Assembly (NCBI RefSeq): GCF_000173075.1
Contig: NZ_ABVL01000023.1
Location: forward strand, 1-64,000
Direction of reading: 5' to 3'
DNA: 64,000 nt
DNA from: Chthoniobacter flavus Ellin428
GTDB lineage: Bacteria; Verrucomicrobiota; Verrucomicrobiia; Chthoniobacterales; Chthoniobacteraceae
The position numbers were made by a program, and so were the translations under genes. The notes beneath the pieces are model-generated. The model saw nothing but the letters and a program-made list of their open reading frames with translations. It searched no databases and was not told the DNA's origin. Of this stretch, positions 32,913 through 41,173 are shown piece by piece. The stretch's first letter is position 1, and each line of letters opens with the position of its first letter.

Positions 32913-35354
32913 ATGCGCTCCTCGAAAATCACCACGCTGCTCCTCTCGACCTGCCTGTTTGCCACCGGCGGGTTGTTGCACGTCGCCGCTGAGTCCGGCG
33001 CCGCTACTGTCGAGGTCTTTCCGGCCGATGTGAACCTGAAATTCCTGCGCGACAAGCAGTCGCTCGTCGTCCGCACCACCGAGGCGAATGGCGTGAATCG
33101 CAACGTCACCGCCGAGGCGAAGTTCACCCTCGTCGACCCGGGCAAGGCCCGCGTTGAGAAGGGCGTCGTGTATCCGGTGGCCGATGGCCAGACGACGCTC
33201 AAGGTGGAGTATCAAGGCCACGAGATCGACGTGCCCGTCAAAGTCGCGGAAGCGAAGACCGATCAGGCGGTCAGCTTCCGCCTCGACGTCATGCCCGTCT
33301 TCATGAAGGCCGAGTGCAATCACTGCCACGGCGCCGCCCGCGGGCAGGACGGCTTCCGCCTCTCGCTCTGGGGCTTCGATCCCGAGGGCGACCACTATCG
33401 TCTTACCCACGAGCTTTCCGGCCGCCGCATCAACCTCGCCATTCCCGAGGAATCGATGCTCGTGACCAAGGCCACGGGCGCCGCACCGCACACCGGCGGC
33501 AAGTTGTTCGAGAAGGACAGCGAAATGGCCAAGACCTTCATTCGCTGGCTCTCCGCCGGCGCGCCCAATGATCCGGCGGATATCGCCAAGCCGGTCAGCC
33601 TCGAGCTCCTGCCGAAGAAGCTCGTCCTCGAAAGCCCCGGCCAGAACTTCCAGATCACGGCGCGCGTTCACTACTCCGATGGCACAGACCGCGATGTCAC
33701 CAATCTCGCGCTCTTCCTGACGAGCAACGAAGGCTCCGCGAAGATCAGCAAGGACGGCCTCATCACCACCGGCCAGCGTGGCGAAGCATTCGTCATGGCC
33801 CGTTACGCCACCTTCACCGTCGGCACGCAGGTCATCGTCATCCCGAAGGGCCTGAAATACCAATGGCCGCAGGTCGAGGAGCGCAATTTCGTCGACAAGC
33901 TCGTCGACGAAAAACTCCAGAACCTGCGCATCACGCCCAGCGAGATCTGCAACGACGAGACCTTCCTCCGCCGTGCCTATATCGACATCACGGGCACGCT
34001 GCCGACCAGCGAGGAAGTGACCAAGTTCACCTCCGACCAGGATTCGCAGAAGCGGGCGAAGAAGATCGACGAACTGCTCGGCCGCAGCGAATTCGTCGAC
34101 CTCTGGTCGCTCAAGTTCAGCGACCTCCTGCAGGTCCGCTCTGGCAACAACAACCAGGGCAGCCCGAAGGCCACGGAGCTCTACTACACCTGGCTGCGCA
34201 ACAAGTTCGAAAAGAACGTGCCGATGAACGAAATCGCCCGCCAGCTGATCAGCGCGAGCGGTTCGAACTTCGAGAATCCCGCGGCGAATTACTACCAGCT
34301 CGAGACCGATCCGCTGAAGCTCGCGGAAAACACCGCGCAGGCTTTCCTCGGCATTCGCATCCAGTGCTCGCAGTGCCATAACCATCCGTTCGATCGCTGG
34401 ACGACGGAAGACTATCGCGGCTTCGTCGCCTTCTTCACGCAGATCGGCCGCAAGCCGGGTGAAGATCCGCGCGAGAAGATCATCTTCAACAGCGGTGGCG
34501 GCGAATCGCGCAGCATCGTGGACAACCACGTGGTTCCGCCGAAGTTCCTCGGTGGCGACGCGCCGGATTGCACCGGCAAGGATCGTCGCCAGGTCCTCGC
34601 CGATTGGGTCGCCTCGCCCGATAATCCCTACTTCCCGCAGCACATTGCCAACCTCGTGTGGGCGCAGTACATGGGCCGTGGCATCGTCGAGCCGGTGGAT
34701 GATGTGCGCATCTCCAATCCCGCCTCGAATCCCGAACTGCTCGAAGCGCTGGCCAAGAAGATCATCGCGGATAATTACGACCTGCGGAAAATCGTCCGCG
34801 ACATCTGCAATTCGCGCGCTTATCAGACGGCCTCACGCGCGAACGAGACCAACGCGCTCGACGATCGCAACTTCGCCAAGGCGACCATCCGCCGCATGCG
34901 CGCCGAGGTGCTCCTCGACGCCATCACCGAGGTGACCGACACGCAGGACAAGGAAAAGTTCCGTGGCGTGCCGCTCGGCGGCCGTTCCGTGCAGATCGCC
35001 GATGGCAACACGACGAACTATTTCCTCACCACCTTCGGCCGCAAGGATCGCCAGACCGTGTGCAGCCGCGAAGAAGTCGGCCCCACGCTCAGCCAGGCGC
35101 TGCATCTCCTCAATGGCACCACCATTGAAGACAAGATCACGCAAGGCGGTGTGGTGAAGAAGCTCATGGACTCGAACCGCACCCCGCGCGAAATCGCCTC
35201 CGAGCTGTATCTCCGTTGCTTCGGCCGATTCCCGACCGAAAACGAACTGGTGAAACTCGAAAAATACTGGGGCGTCACCGAGACCCAGCCCCAGGCTTAC
35301 CACGACATCTTCTGGGCGTTGCTTAACGCCAAGGAGTTCATGTTCAACCATTGA
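32913..35354 (+). CDS. DUF1549/DUF1553 (PSCyt2/PSD1) c-type cytochrome
   Basis: An 813-residue exported protein. Signal peptide (MRSSKITTLLLSTCLFATGGLLHVAAE); a Big2-like domain (about 28-120); a heme c motif CNHCH (about 135-139) in FMKAECNHCHGAARGQDGFRLSLWGFDPEGDHYRLTHE; a second Big2-like domain (about 228-310); then DUF1549 (FVDKLVDEKLQNLRI...ETFLRRAYIDITGTLPTSEEV) containing a second CxxCH motif, CSQCH at about 485, and DUF1553 at the C-terminus (VANLVWAQYMGRGIVEPVDD-type segment, RRMRAEVLLDAI, RRPxx-like CFGRFPTENELVKLEKYW). These are Planctomycetes-Verrucomicrobiota signature proteins, probably periplasmic electron carriers or hydrolases of unknown substrate. It is coupled to the WD40 gene six bases downstream. 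Confidence 0.92.
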   Translation: MRSSKITTLLLSTCLFATGGLLHVAAESGAATVEVFPADVNLKFLRDKQSLVVRTTEANGVNRNVTAEAKFTLVDPGKARVEKGVVYPVADGQTTLKVEYQGHEIDVPVKVAEAKTDQAVSFRLDVMPVFMKAECNHCHGAARGQDGFRLSLWGFDPEGDHYRLTHELSGRRINLAIPEESMLVTKATGAAPHTGGKLFEKDSEMAKTFIRWLSAGAPNDPADIAKPVSLELLPKKLVLESPGQNFQITARVHYSDGTDRDVTNLALFLTSNEGSAKISKDGLITTGQRGEAFVMARYATFTVGTQVIVIPKGLKYQWPQVEERNFVDKLVDEKLQNLRITPSEICNDETFLRRAYIDITGTLPTSEEVTKFTSDQDSQKRAKKIDELLGRSEFVDLWSLKFSDLLQVRSGNNNQGSPKATELYYTWLRNKFEKNVPMNEIARQLISASGSNFENPAANYYQLETDPLKLAENTAQAFLGIRIQCSQCHNHPFDRWTTEDYRGFVAFFTQIGRKPGEDPREKIIFNSGGGESRSIVDNHVVPPKFLGGDAPDCTGKDRRQVLADWVASPDNPYFPQHIANLVWAQYMGRGIVEPVDDVRISNPASNPELLEALAKKIIADNYDLRKIVRDICNSRAYQTASRANETNALDDRNFAKATIRRMRAEVLLDAITEVTDTQDKEKFRGVPLGGRSVQIADGNTTNYFLTTFGRKDRQTVCSREEVGPTLSQALHLLNGTTIEDKITQGGVVKKLMDSNRTPREIASELYLRCFGRFPTENELVKLEKYWGVTETQPQAYHDIFWALLNAKEFMFNH

Positions 35355-35360
35355 TTTGCC

Positions 35361-38244
35361 GTGAAGAAACTCGCTGTTCTTAGTGCCACGATTGCGGTTG
35401 CGCTGACCGCGCAGGGAGCGGACAAGGTCACCTACGATGAGCAGATCATGCCCATCCTCCGCAACTCCTGCCTCAACTGCCACAACCCTGACAAGAAGAA
35501 GGCCGGCCTCGACCTTTCGACTTATCAGGCCGCGTTGCAAGGCAGTGAAAACGGCAAGGTGCTCGAATCCGGCAATCCGGCCTCGAGCCTGCTCGTGAAG
35601 TGCATCAAGCAGACCGACGATCCGAAGATGCCGCCGAAGGGGGACAAGCTCTCGGACGCCGACATCGCGATCTTTGAAAAATGGATCGCCGGCCAGTTGC
35701 TCGAGAACGCCAGCGGCAAAGCGGTCGCGGTCTCGGCCAACAAAGTGACCGTCGCCGCCGTGTCGTTGACGCGTCCCGACGGCCCGCCGCCCATGCCGGG
35801 CGACCTGCCGCTCGAGCCGTATGTCCGCACGACGCACACCAACGCGATCGTCGCCATGGCGGTCAACCCGTGGGCGCCGGTCGTGGCCATCGGCGGCCAG
35901 AAGCAGGTGCTGCTTTACAACACCGACACGCTCCAGCCGCTCGGCGTGCTGCCGTTCCCGGAAGGGTTCCTCGATGTCCTCCATTTCAGCCGCAACGGCC
36001 AGGTGCTCATGGCCGGTGGTGGCATGGGTGGCAAGTCGGGCAAAGTCGCGCTCTGGGATCTCAAGACCGGTGAACGCATCGCCACCATCGGCAATGAATT
36101 CGACCAGGCGCTCGCCGCGGACCTCAGCCCCGATCAGCAATTCGTCGCCCTCGGCGGACCGCTCAAGCTGCTCAAGATTTACTCCACCAAGGATGGCAAA
36201 CTCGTCCAGTCGATCAAGAAACACACCGACTGGGTGACAGCGATCGCGTTCTCCGCGGATGGCAAATATCTCGCCAGCGCCGACCGCGCCGGCGGCATCC
36301 AGATTTGGGAAAGCGGCACGTGGAAGGAATTCAATACCCTGCCCGGCCACAAAGGCATGGTCACCGGCCTCGCCTTCATGCCCGGCGTCCTCGCCTCGTG
36401 CGGCGAAGACGGCAAAGTCACGTTGTGGGATGCGAAGGAAGGCAAGGAGATCAAGTCTTGGACCGCCCACGCTGGTGGTGTGGAATGGGTGGACTTCACT
36501 CCCGACGGCAAGCTCATCTCCTGCGGCCGTGACAAGATTGCCCGCGTGTGGGATCAGACCGGCAAGAAGCTCGGCGAGACGAAGCCGGCGGACGATATCG
36601 CCCTGCGCGCCGGGTTGGAAAACGATCGCATGATCGTCGGCGATTGGACCGGCAAGATCCAGGTTGTAAAAATGGATGGCGACGTCGCTGGCACGCTGAG
36701 CGCCAACCCGCCAACGCTCGCCGAACGCGCCACCGCCACGGCGAAGGACCTGGCCGATGCGCAGATCGCCCTGCCCAAGTTGCAGGACCAACTCACTGCC
36801 GCCGAAGCCAAACTGCAGACCGAGAAGACGAATGCGGACAACGCTTACAAGGCGGCGCTCGCTGCCGCGCAGAAGCACAAGGACGAAGCGCAGAAAATTG
36901 TCGAAGCGCACAAGTCCGCCGTGCCTTCCGCGGAGAAGCATCTCACGGAATTGAAGACGCAGATCGCCGCATCGCAAAAGACTGTGGCCGATGCCAGGAC
37001 GGCGGTCGAAGCCGCGCAGAAAACGCTCGCTGACAAGCAGGCCGCGATCAACACGCCCGGCGCGGAGATCGATACCGCCAGGCAGGAAGTCACCAACAAG
37101 ACGACCGCCCAGACGGAAGCGGAGAAGCAACTGACCGCGCGTAAAGACGAAGTCACCAAGGCCGAAGCCGAATTGACGAAGCTGCGTGCGTCCACCCCGG
37201 CAGCCATCGCTGCGGCGGAGAAAGTGTTGCAGCAGGCCAACACGCAGTTGGCCACCGCGCAGAAACCGCCGGCCCCTGTTGCCGCCGTGACCGCTGCCGA
37301 GCAGGATGTCACGAAGATCAAGGCTTCGATCGAGGACACCAAAGCGCAGATCATTGCGGACAAGGCCAATGCGGACCGTTGGAAAGTCGCGCAGGTTCTG
37401 CAGAGCGCCCACGACGCTCACGACGCGTTGCTCGCCAAGCAGGCCCAGTACGAGCAGCTCATGCAAACCGCGAAGGATGCCCCGCAGGCGATCGAGAACG
37501 CCAGGAACGATCTCGCGAATGCGCAGAAGACCATTGCGGACGCCCCGGCCAAAGCGAAGGAGAAGGAAGACGCTTTTGCCAAGGCTCGCGAGGCCGTCGA
37601 AGCCGCCAAGAAAACCGTCGCCGCGGCGGAAGATCTGGCCAAGGAAAAGGACAAGAACGCCCAGACCGTCGCGGATAACGCGCCGACCATGGGCGATGTC
37701 ACGAATCTCACCAAGAAGATGGAAGGTCTGAATGCCGAGGCGGCGAAGCTGCGCGAAGAACGCAATTCGCACTCGCAGGGCAGCCCCGAATATCTCGCCG
37801 CGAATACCAAATATCAGGCGAAAAAAGCGGAGATCACGAACACGCAAACGGGCATTGACCGCCGCGAGCGCGAAGAACATGGAGGCCCCGGAAGTGAAAG
37901 CCGCGCAGGCGGAATCCGACAAGGCCCGCGCTGCTTTCGACGAAGCCAAGCGTGGCTTGAAGCCGCTCATCAAGGCCGCGGCGGAAGCCGAGAAGGCGAT
38001 CGCCCAGGCCAAGAAAAACGTCGAGGCCGCGACCCAGCTCGCCGCGCGTTTGCAGAAGGACATGCCGCAGATCATCAAGGACGCGGAAACGCAGAAGACG
38101 GAGGCCGAAAAAGCCGCCGCGATTGCCGCCAAGGAAGTGGAAGCCGCCAAGGCCGAAGCTGACAAACGCCGCGCCGATTACGAGACGATCAAGGGTGGAG
38201 GCGCCAAGGCCGCCGCCCTGGCAACGCCGGCGAAGAAATCGTAG
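35361..38244 (+). CDS. cytochrome c (PSCyt1)-WD40-coiled-coil protein, frameshifted near the 3' end
   Basis: Starts at GTG with a signal peptide (MKKLAVLSATIAVALTAQG). Residues 25-115: planctomycete cytochrome c domain with CLNCH in NSCLNCHNPDKKKAGLDLSTY and a later MPPKGDKLSD Met region. Residues 150-445: WD40 propeller (HTNAIVAMAVNP, HTDWVTAIAFSADGKYLASADRAGGIQIWES, HKGMVTGLAF, HAGGVEWVDFTPDGK). Residues 455-960: a very long Ala/Lys/Glu-rich coiled coil. In this frame the coiled coil breaks after ITNTQTG, where the GGG at 37850-37852 seems to hold one extra G; with GG the text continues ALTAASAKNMEAPEVKAAQ and ends at 38244 with ...AALATPAKKS (about 960 aa). Without the correction it ends at 38162 in an Arg/Gly-rich sequence. 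Role: periplasmic cytochrome scaffold, function unknown. Confidence 0.85.
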
Positions 38245-38265
38245 GCGGTGAGCGCCCGCGCGGAC

Positions 38266-38349
38266 AGGAGGGATAGGAAGAATAGGAAATAGAGGAATAA
38301 GACTTCGATCCGTCCTATTGTTCCTCTCCTTCCTATTTCTCCTATTGGA
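38266..38349. repeat. inverted nonamer arrays between convergent genes
   Basis: Left: AGGAGGGAT, AGGAAGAAT, AGGAAATAG, AGGAATAAG (38266-38301). Right: CCTATTGTT, CCTCTCCTT, CCTATTTCT, CCTATTGGA (38314-38349). The arms are inverted copies with a strict 9-base period and a 12-base loop, filling the gap between the WD40 gene and the end of the convergent ternary-system operon. It may serve as a bidirectional terminator. Confidence 0.8.
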
Positions 38350-38383
38350 GGAGCAGCCGCTACGAGGGCGGTATTTCTGCGGA

Positions 38384-41173
38384 CTACTTCGTCGTTACCC
38401 GCCAGACTTCGGCGGAATTGCTGCCGTCGAAAACGGCGAAGTCGTCCGGGCGATCGGTGCCAATCAAGGCGATCGGCGGATGGCCGTTTTTGTAAAACTT
38501 CTCCTCGCTGTGAATGCCCCGGTGGTCGATGTCCACGACGACGCCTTCGCATCCGCGGCCATCGCTCGTCCCGGCGAGGAGCACGAGCGTGCCGTTGCCG
38601 AGAAAAACCGCCCGCGGCCGGGCCAGGTGTGAGGCCAGCATCTCCACGTCATCCGACAATGCATCGAGCCAGAAAATCGCGACGCCTTGTTCGCAGCGTG
38701 CGACCACCGCGCAAGGCAGAAACGGCGCGGAGGCGTCGAAGCCCAAAATTGGGGACTCAAGCTCCCAGCGCCGTTCGGTCTTCCCATTTTTGAACAGAAG
38801 CAGAAAGGGCCCGCAGGCAATCCAGACATGTCCTCGCAGGGCGAAGAGGATGACCTCTGAAGAAGTTCGAACGGGTAGTTGAAGCACCAACGAGACATCG
38901 AAGGAGCCGATGAGACGTCCGTCCATCGCGCGCTCCTCCAACAACAGATGTCCATCCGAGATGCGCAGCACCCACCATTGGGTTCCGCTAATGCTCAGGG
39001 TGAACGCATCGTTCGCTACCCAACTCGGAACGCCGACGCGTAATTGTGCCGGGTTCGTATCGGTCGTGGGAATGACTTGGACGTTTCGATCCGTTGGCAG
39101 CGGAATCGGGACGAGAAAGTCGGGCTGGCTTCGCGCCTCATCGGCGGTGAGGGTCAACAAGGTCCGAGCCCCTTTTGGGCCACAGGTCCAGGAGGCGGCG
39201 TTCTGAAACTGTCCCTGCCAATTGCCCCGTAGCAAGACCATCTGGTTTTGCTTGTTCGCCAGGACCACGAATCGCGACCCCACCCGCCGGACGGCAAGCC
39301 ACTGCAGACCGCTGGGCAGCGGAATGGAGCCGAGAAGGTTTGGCTTGCCGAGGCGACCGGAGCCCGCCTTACGCGGCGGCGGCGGGGGTGGCGGCAAAGC
39401 CAGAACCTTTTGGAGTGCCGTGGTACGATCGGCGAGGAAGCGGCTAGCATCCCGGGCCAGCAGCCGATCTTCCGGGGCGAGCCGGGCGATGATCTGAACT
39501 CCGCGGCGGATGTGCTCCAAGTCATCGCCGGCGAGTCGCTCGCTGAGCTTTACGCGCGCCAGGTCGGTGGCAACGACGCGCACGGTGAGGTCGGGATACG
39601 ACTCGCGCAACTTTTCGAGCACCTCGCCAAGCGGAATGCTCTTGGCCACTGGAGTCGTCTCTTTTCGCAGCTCGGCAAGCCGCTGGCTCGTCGCTTCATG
39701 CCGGGCCAGCCGGCCCAGGAGGGTAAACTCCGCGCCGAGGCATTGCGCGGCCTGTGGTCCACCTAGCCAGCCACGGCGCAGCAGGGCAATCGCTTCGTCA
39801 GGTACGCGCAGTCGTTGCTCGAGCAATTCCGCCGCGCCGACGAAATCGACCGCCGCCACCTTCACCTCGACCGCCCGTCGATAGGCGACCGCCGCCGCCT
39901 CTTCATTCTCCAGTCGCCGCTGCAGATCGCCCAGCTCGATCCATTTCCCTTCCTTCTCGTAAATCGCCACCGCTTCCGTAAAGAGCCCGCCCGCGACGAA
40001 ACATTCCGCCGCCACCATCGGCTGGCGAAGATGATCTCGATAGAGAATCGCTGCCTCGGCAAACAGCCGCCCTTCCTTCAACACGGCTGCGGCCGCGGCA
40101 AGATCGCCCAGCAACTCCGCATAAATGTAGGCCGCGCGCTTGAACCTCCCAAGTTGCTGCTCGTGCAAAGCCAGCTCCCGATAGCGCTTGGTCAACTTCT
40201 GGCGCAAGGCCCACGGTACGTCCCATGGATCACTCGCCCGGCCGCCGCCGATATTCCCGAGGTTGAAATTGACGTTGCGCGTACCGAGGCGTGTGCCGGG
40301 TGGAGTTCGACCGCGTCCGGGTGAGCCGCCCAACGGCAAGGCGTGGCGCAAGCCGCGGTCCGGATCATTTTCCAGCATTTTCATGAGCCGCAGCAGCTCG
40401 CTGTGGCGCAGGTCTTCCATCTCCTGGGTCAGCCCGCTGAGCTTGGCGCTTGCCCAGTCGAGCACCTGGTTGATCCAGTTGTTCTTCGGTCCGCCGGACG
40501 GCAGCATCGAGAAAAACTTTTGCACCGCGCCGGCGCCCAGCCCGCGCATGGCCCGGCCCATTTTTCCGGACATCCCGGCAGAGGGCTCGTCCGGTCGCGG
40601 CGGGAGATTCTTGATCGGATCCGAGCCGATCTCCTTTTGCGCGTCACCGAAGATGTCTTCGATCTGCGGCAAGGTGTGCCGCACTACTGCGGCGATGTGC
40701 GAGTTCAGCTCCGCACCGGCCCGCGCGGCATTCCAATCCGAGGACGCGACTTCCGCCGACGCCAGCAGTTGCCAGACGCCGCAGGCCTCTGCGGGATCAA
40801 ACTCCACGACGCCGATGGCGGGATGAAACAGCGTCACTGCGGCGCGGCACAGCGTGGCGATCTCCGTCGCGGCCACCGGAGGAAAAAGCTCGGCCTCCAC
40901 TGGCAGAAACAGTTTTTCGGCGATCGTGCCGAGGGCCATCGCCCGTACGTCCTTCGGCTGAGCTGCGCTTTTTGGTGGAACGACCAGCAGACCGCTGGGC
41001 TGATAATCGCCGGCCTCGCGAGGCACGATGTAGCAGCGCATGCCTTCCAGCGGGATCCGCCAGCGACTGAGCTCTGCGAGCCAATCCGCCGGCTTGCCGC
41101 CGGACAGGAACCACGCGGCCGTTTCCCGCTGTGCGCAATCGCAGCGTCGAAGGTGAAGGACGCGCGGGGTCAT
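38384..41173 (-). CDS. TPR-like plus beta-propeller protein of a MoxR-vWA ternary system
   Basis: A 929-residue cytoplasmic protein, last gene of a five-gene operon, joined to the previous one by an ATGA overlap. Residues 1-120 form a small alpha/beta domain (TPRVLHLRRCDCAQRETAAWFLSGGKPADWLAEL, with PREAGDYQPSGLLVVPP). The middle (about 310-560) is helical with TPR-like repeats (LALHEQQLGRFKRAAYIYAELLGDLAAAAAVLKEG, FVAGGLFTEAVAIYEKEGKWIELGDLQRRLENEEAAAVAYRRA). A poly-Pro hinge (about 614) leads to a C-terminal beta-propeller (about 630-929). This matches my memory of the longest bpX component of MoxR-vWA-beta-propeller systems (possibly bpX6); the exact subfamily needs HMM confirmation. Probable role: target or effector recognition platform. 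Confidence 0.75.
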   Translation of the reverse strand: MTPRVLHLRRCDCAQRETAAWFLSGGKPADWLAELSRWRIPLEGMRCYIVPREAGDYQPSGLLVVPPKSAAQPKDVRAMALGTIAEKLFLPVEAELFPPVAATEIATLCRAAVTLFHPAIGVVEFDPAEACGVWQLLASAEVASSDWNAARAGAELNSHIAAVVRHTLPQIEDIFGDAQKEIGSDPIKNLPPRPDEPSAGMSGKMGRAMRGLGAGAVQKFFSMLPSGGPKNNWINQVLDWASAKLSGLTQEMEDLRHSELLRLMKMLENDPDRGLRHALPLGGSPGRGRTPPGTRLGTRNVNFNLGNIGGGRASDPWDVPWALRQKLTKRYRELALHEQQLGRFKRAAYIYAELLGDLAAAAAVLKEGRLFAEAAILYRDHLRQPMVAAECFVAGGLFTEAVAIYEKEGKWIELGDLQRRLENEEAAAVAYRRAVEVKVAAVDFVGAAELLEQRLRVPDEAIALLRRGWLGGPQAAQCLGAEFTLLGRLARHEATSQRLAELRKETTPVAKSIPLGEVLEKLRESYPDLTVRVVATDLARVKLSERLAGDDLEHIRRGVQIIARLAPEDRLLARDASRFLADRTTALQKVLALPPPPPPPRKAGSGRLGKPNLLGSIPLPSGLQWLAVRRVGSRFVVLANKQNQMVLLRGNWQGQFQNAASWTCGPKGARTLLTLTADEARSQPDFLVPIPLPTDRNVQVIPTTDTNPAQLRVGVPSWVANDAFTLSISGTQWWVLRISDGHLLLEERAMDGRLIGSFDVSLVLQLPVRTSSEVILFALRGHVWIACGPFLLLFKNGKTERRWELESPILGFDASAPFLPCAVVARCEQGVAIFWLDALSDDVEMLASHLARPRAVFLGNGTLVLLAGTSDGRGCEGVVVDIDHRGIHSEEKFYKNGHPPIALIGTDRPDDFAVFDGSNSAEVWRVTTK

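Noticed and set aside
37840..37890. Programmed ribosomal frameshift in the cytochrome-WD40 gene
   Set aside because: No slippery heptamer or downstream pseudoknot was seen, and the other frame breaks in the window are also short homopolymer changes, so error or decay is simpler.
33000..38000. Very long antisense open frames (for example a minus-strand frame of about 1100 codons opposite the DUF1553/WD40 genes, and similar ones opposite GlgE, the LamG protein, the ABC exporter and LeuS)
   Set aside because: They are Arg/His/Gly-rich, lack any domain, and mirror real genes on the other strand; long antisense frames are expected in GC-rich coding DNA.
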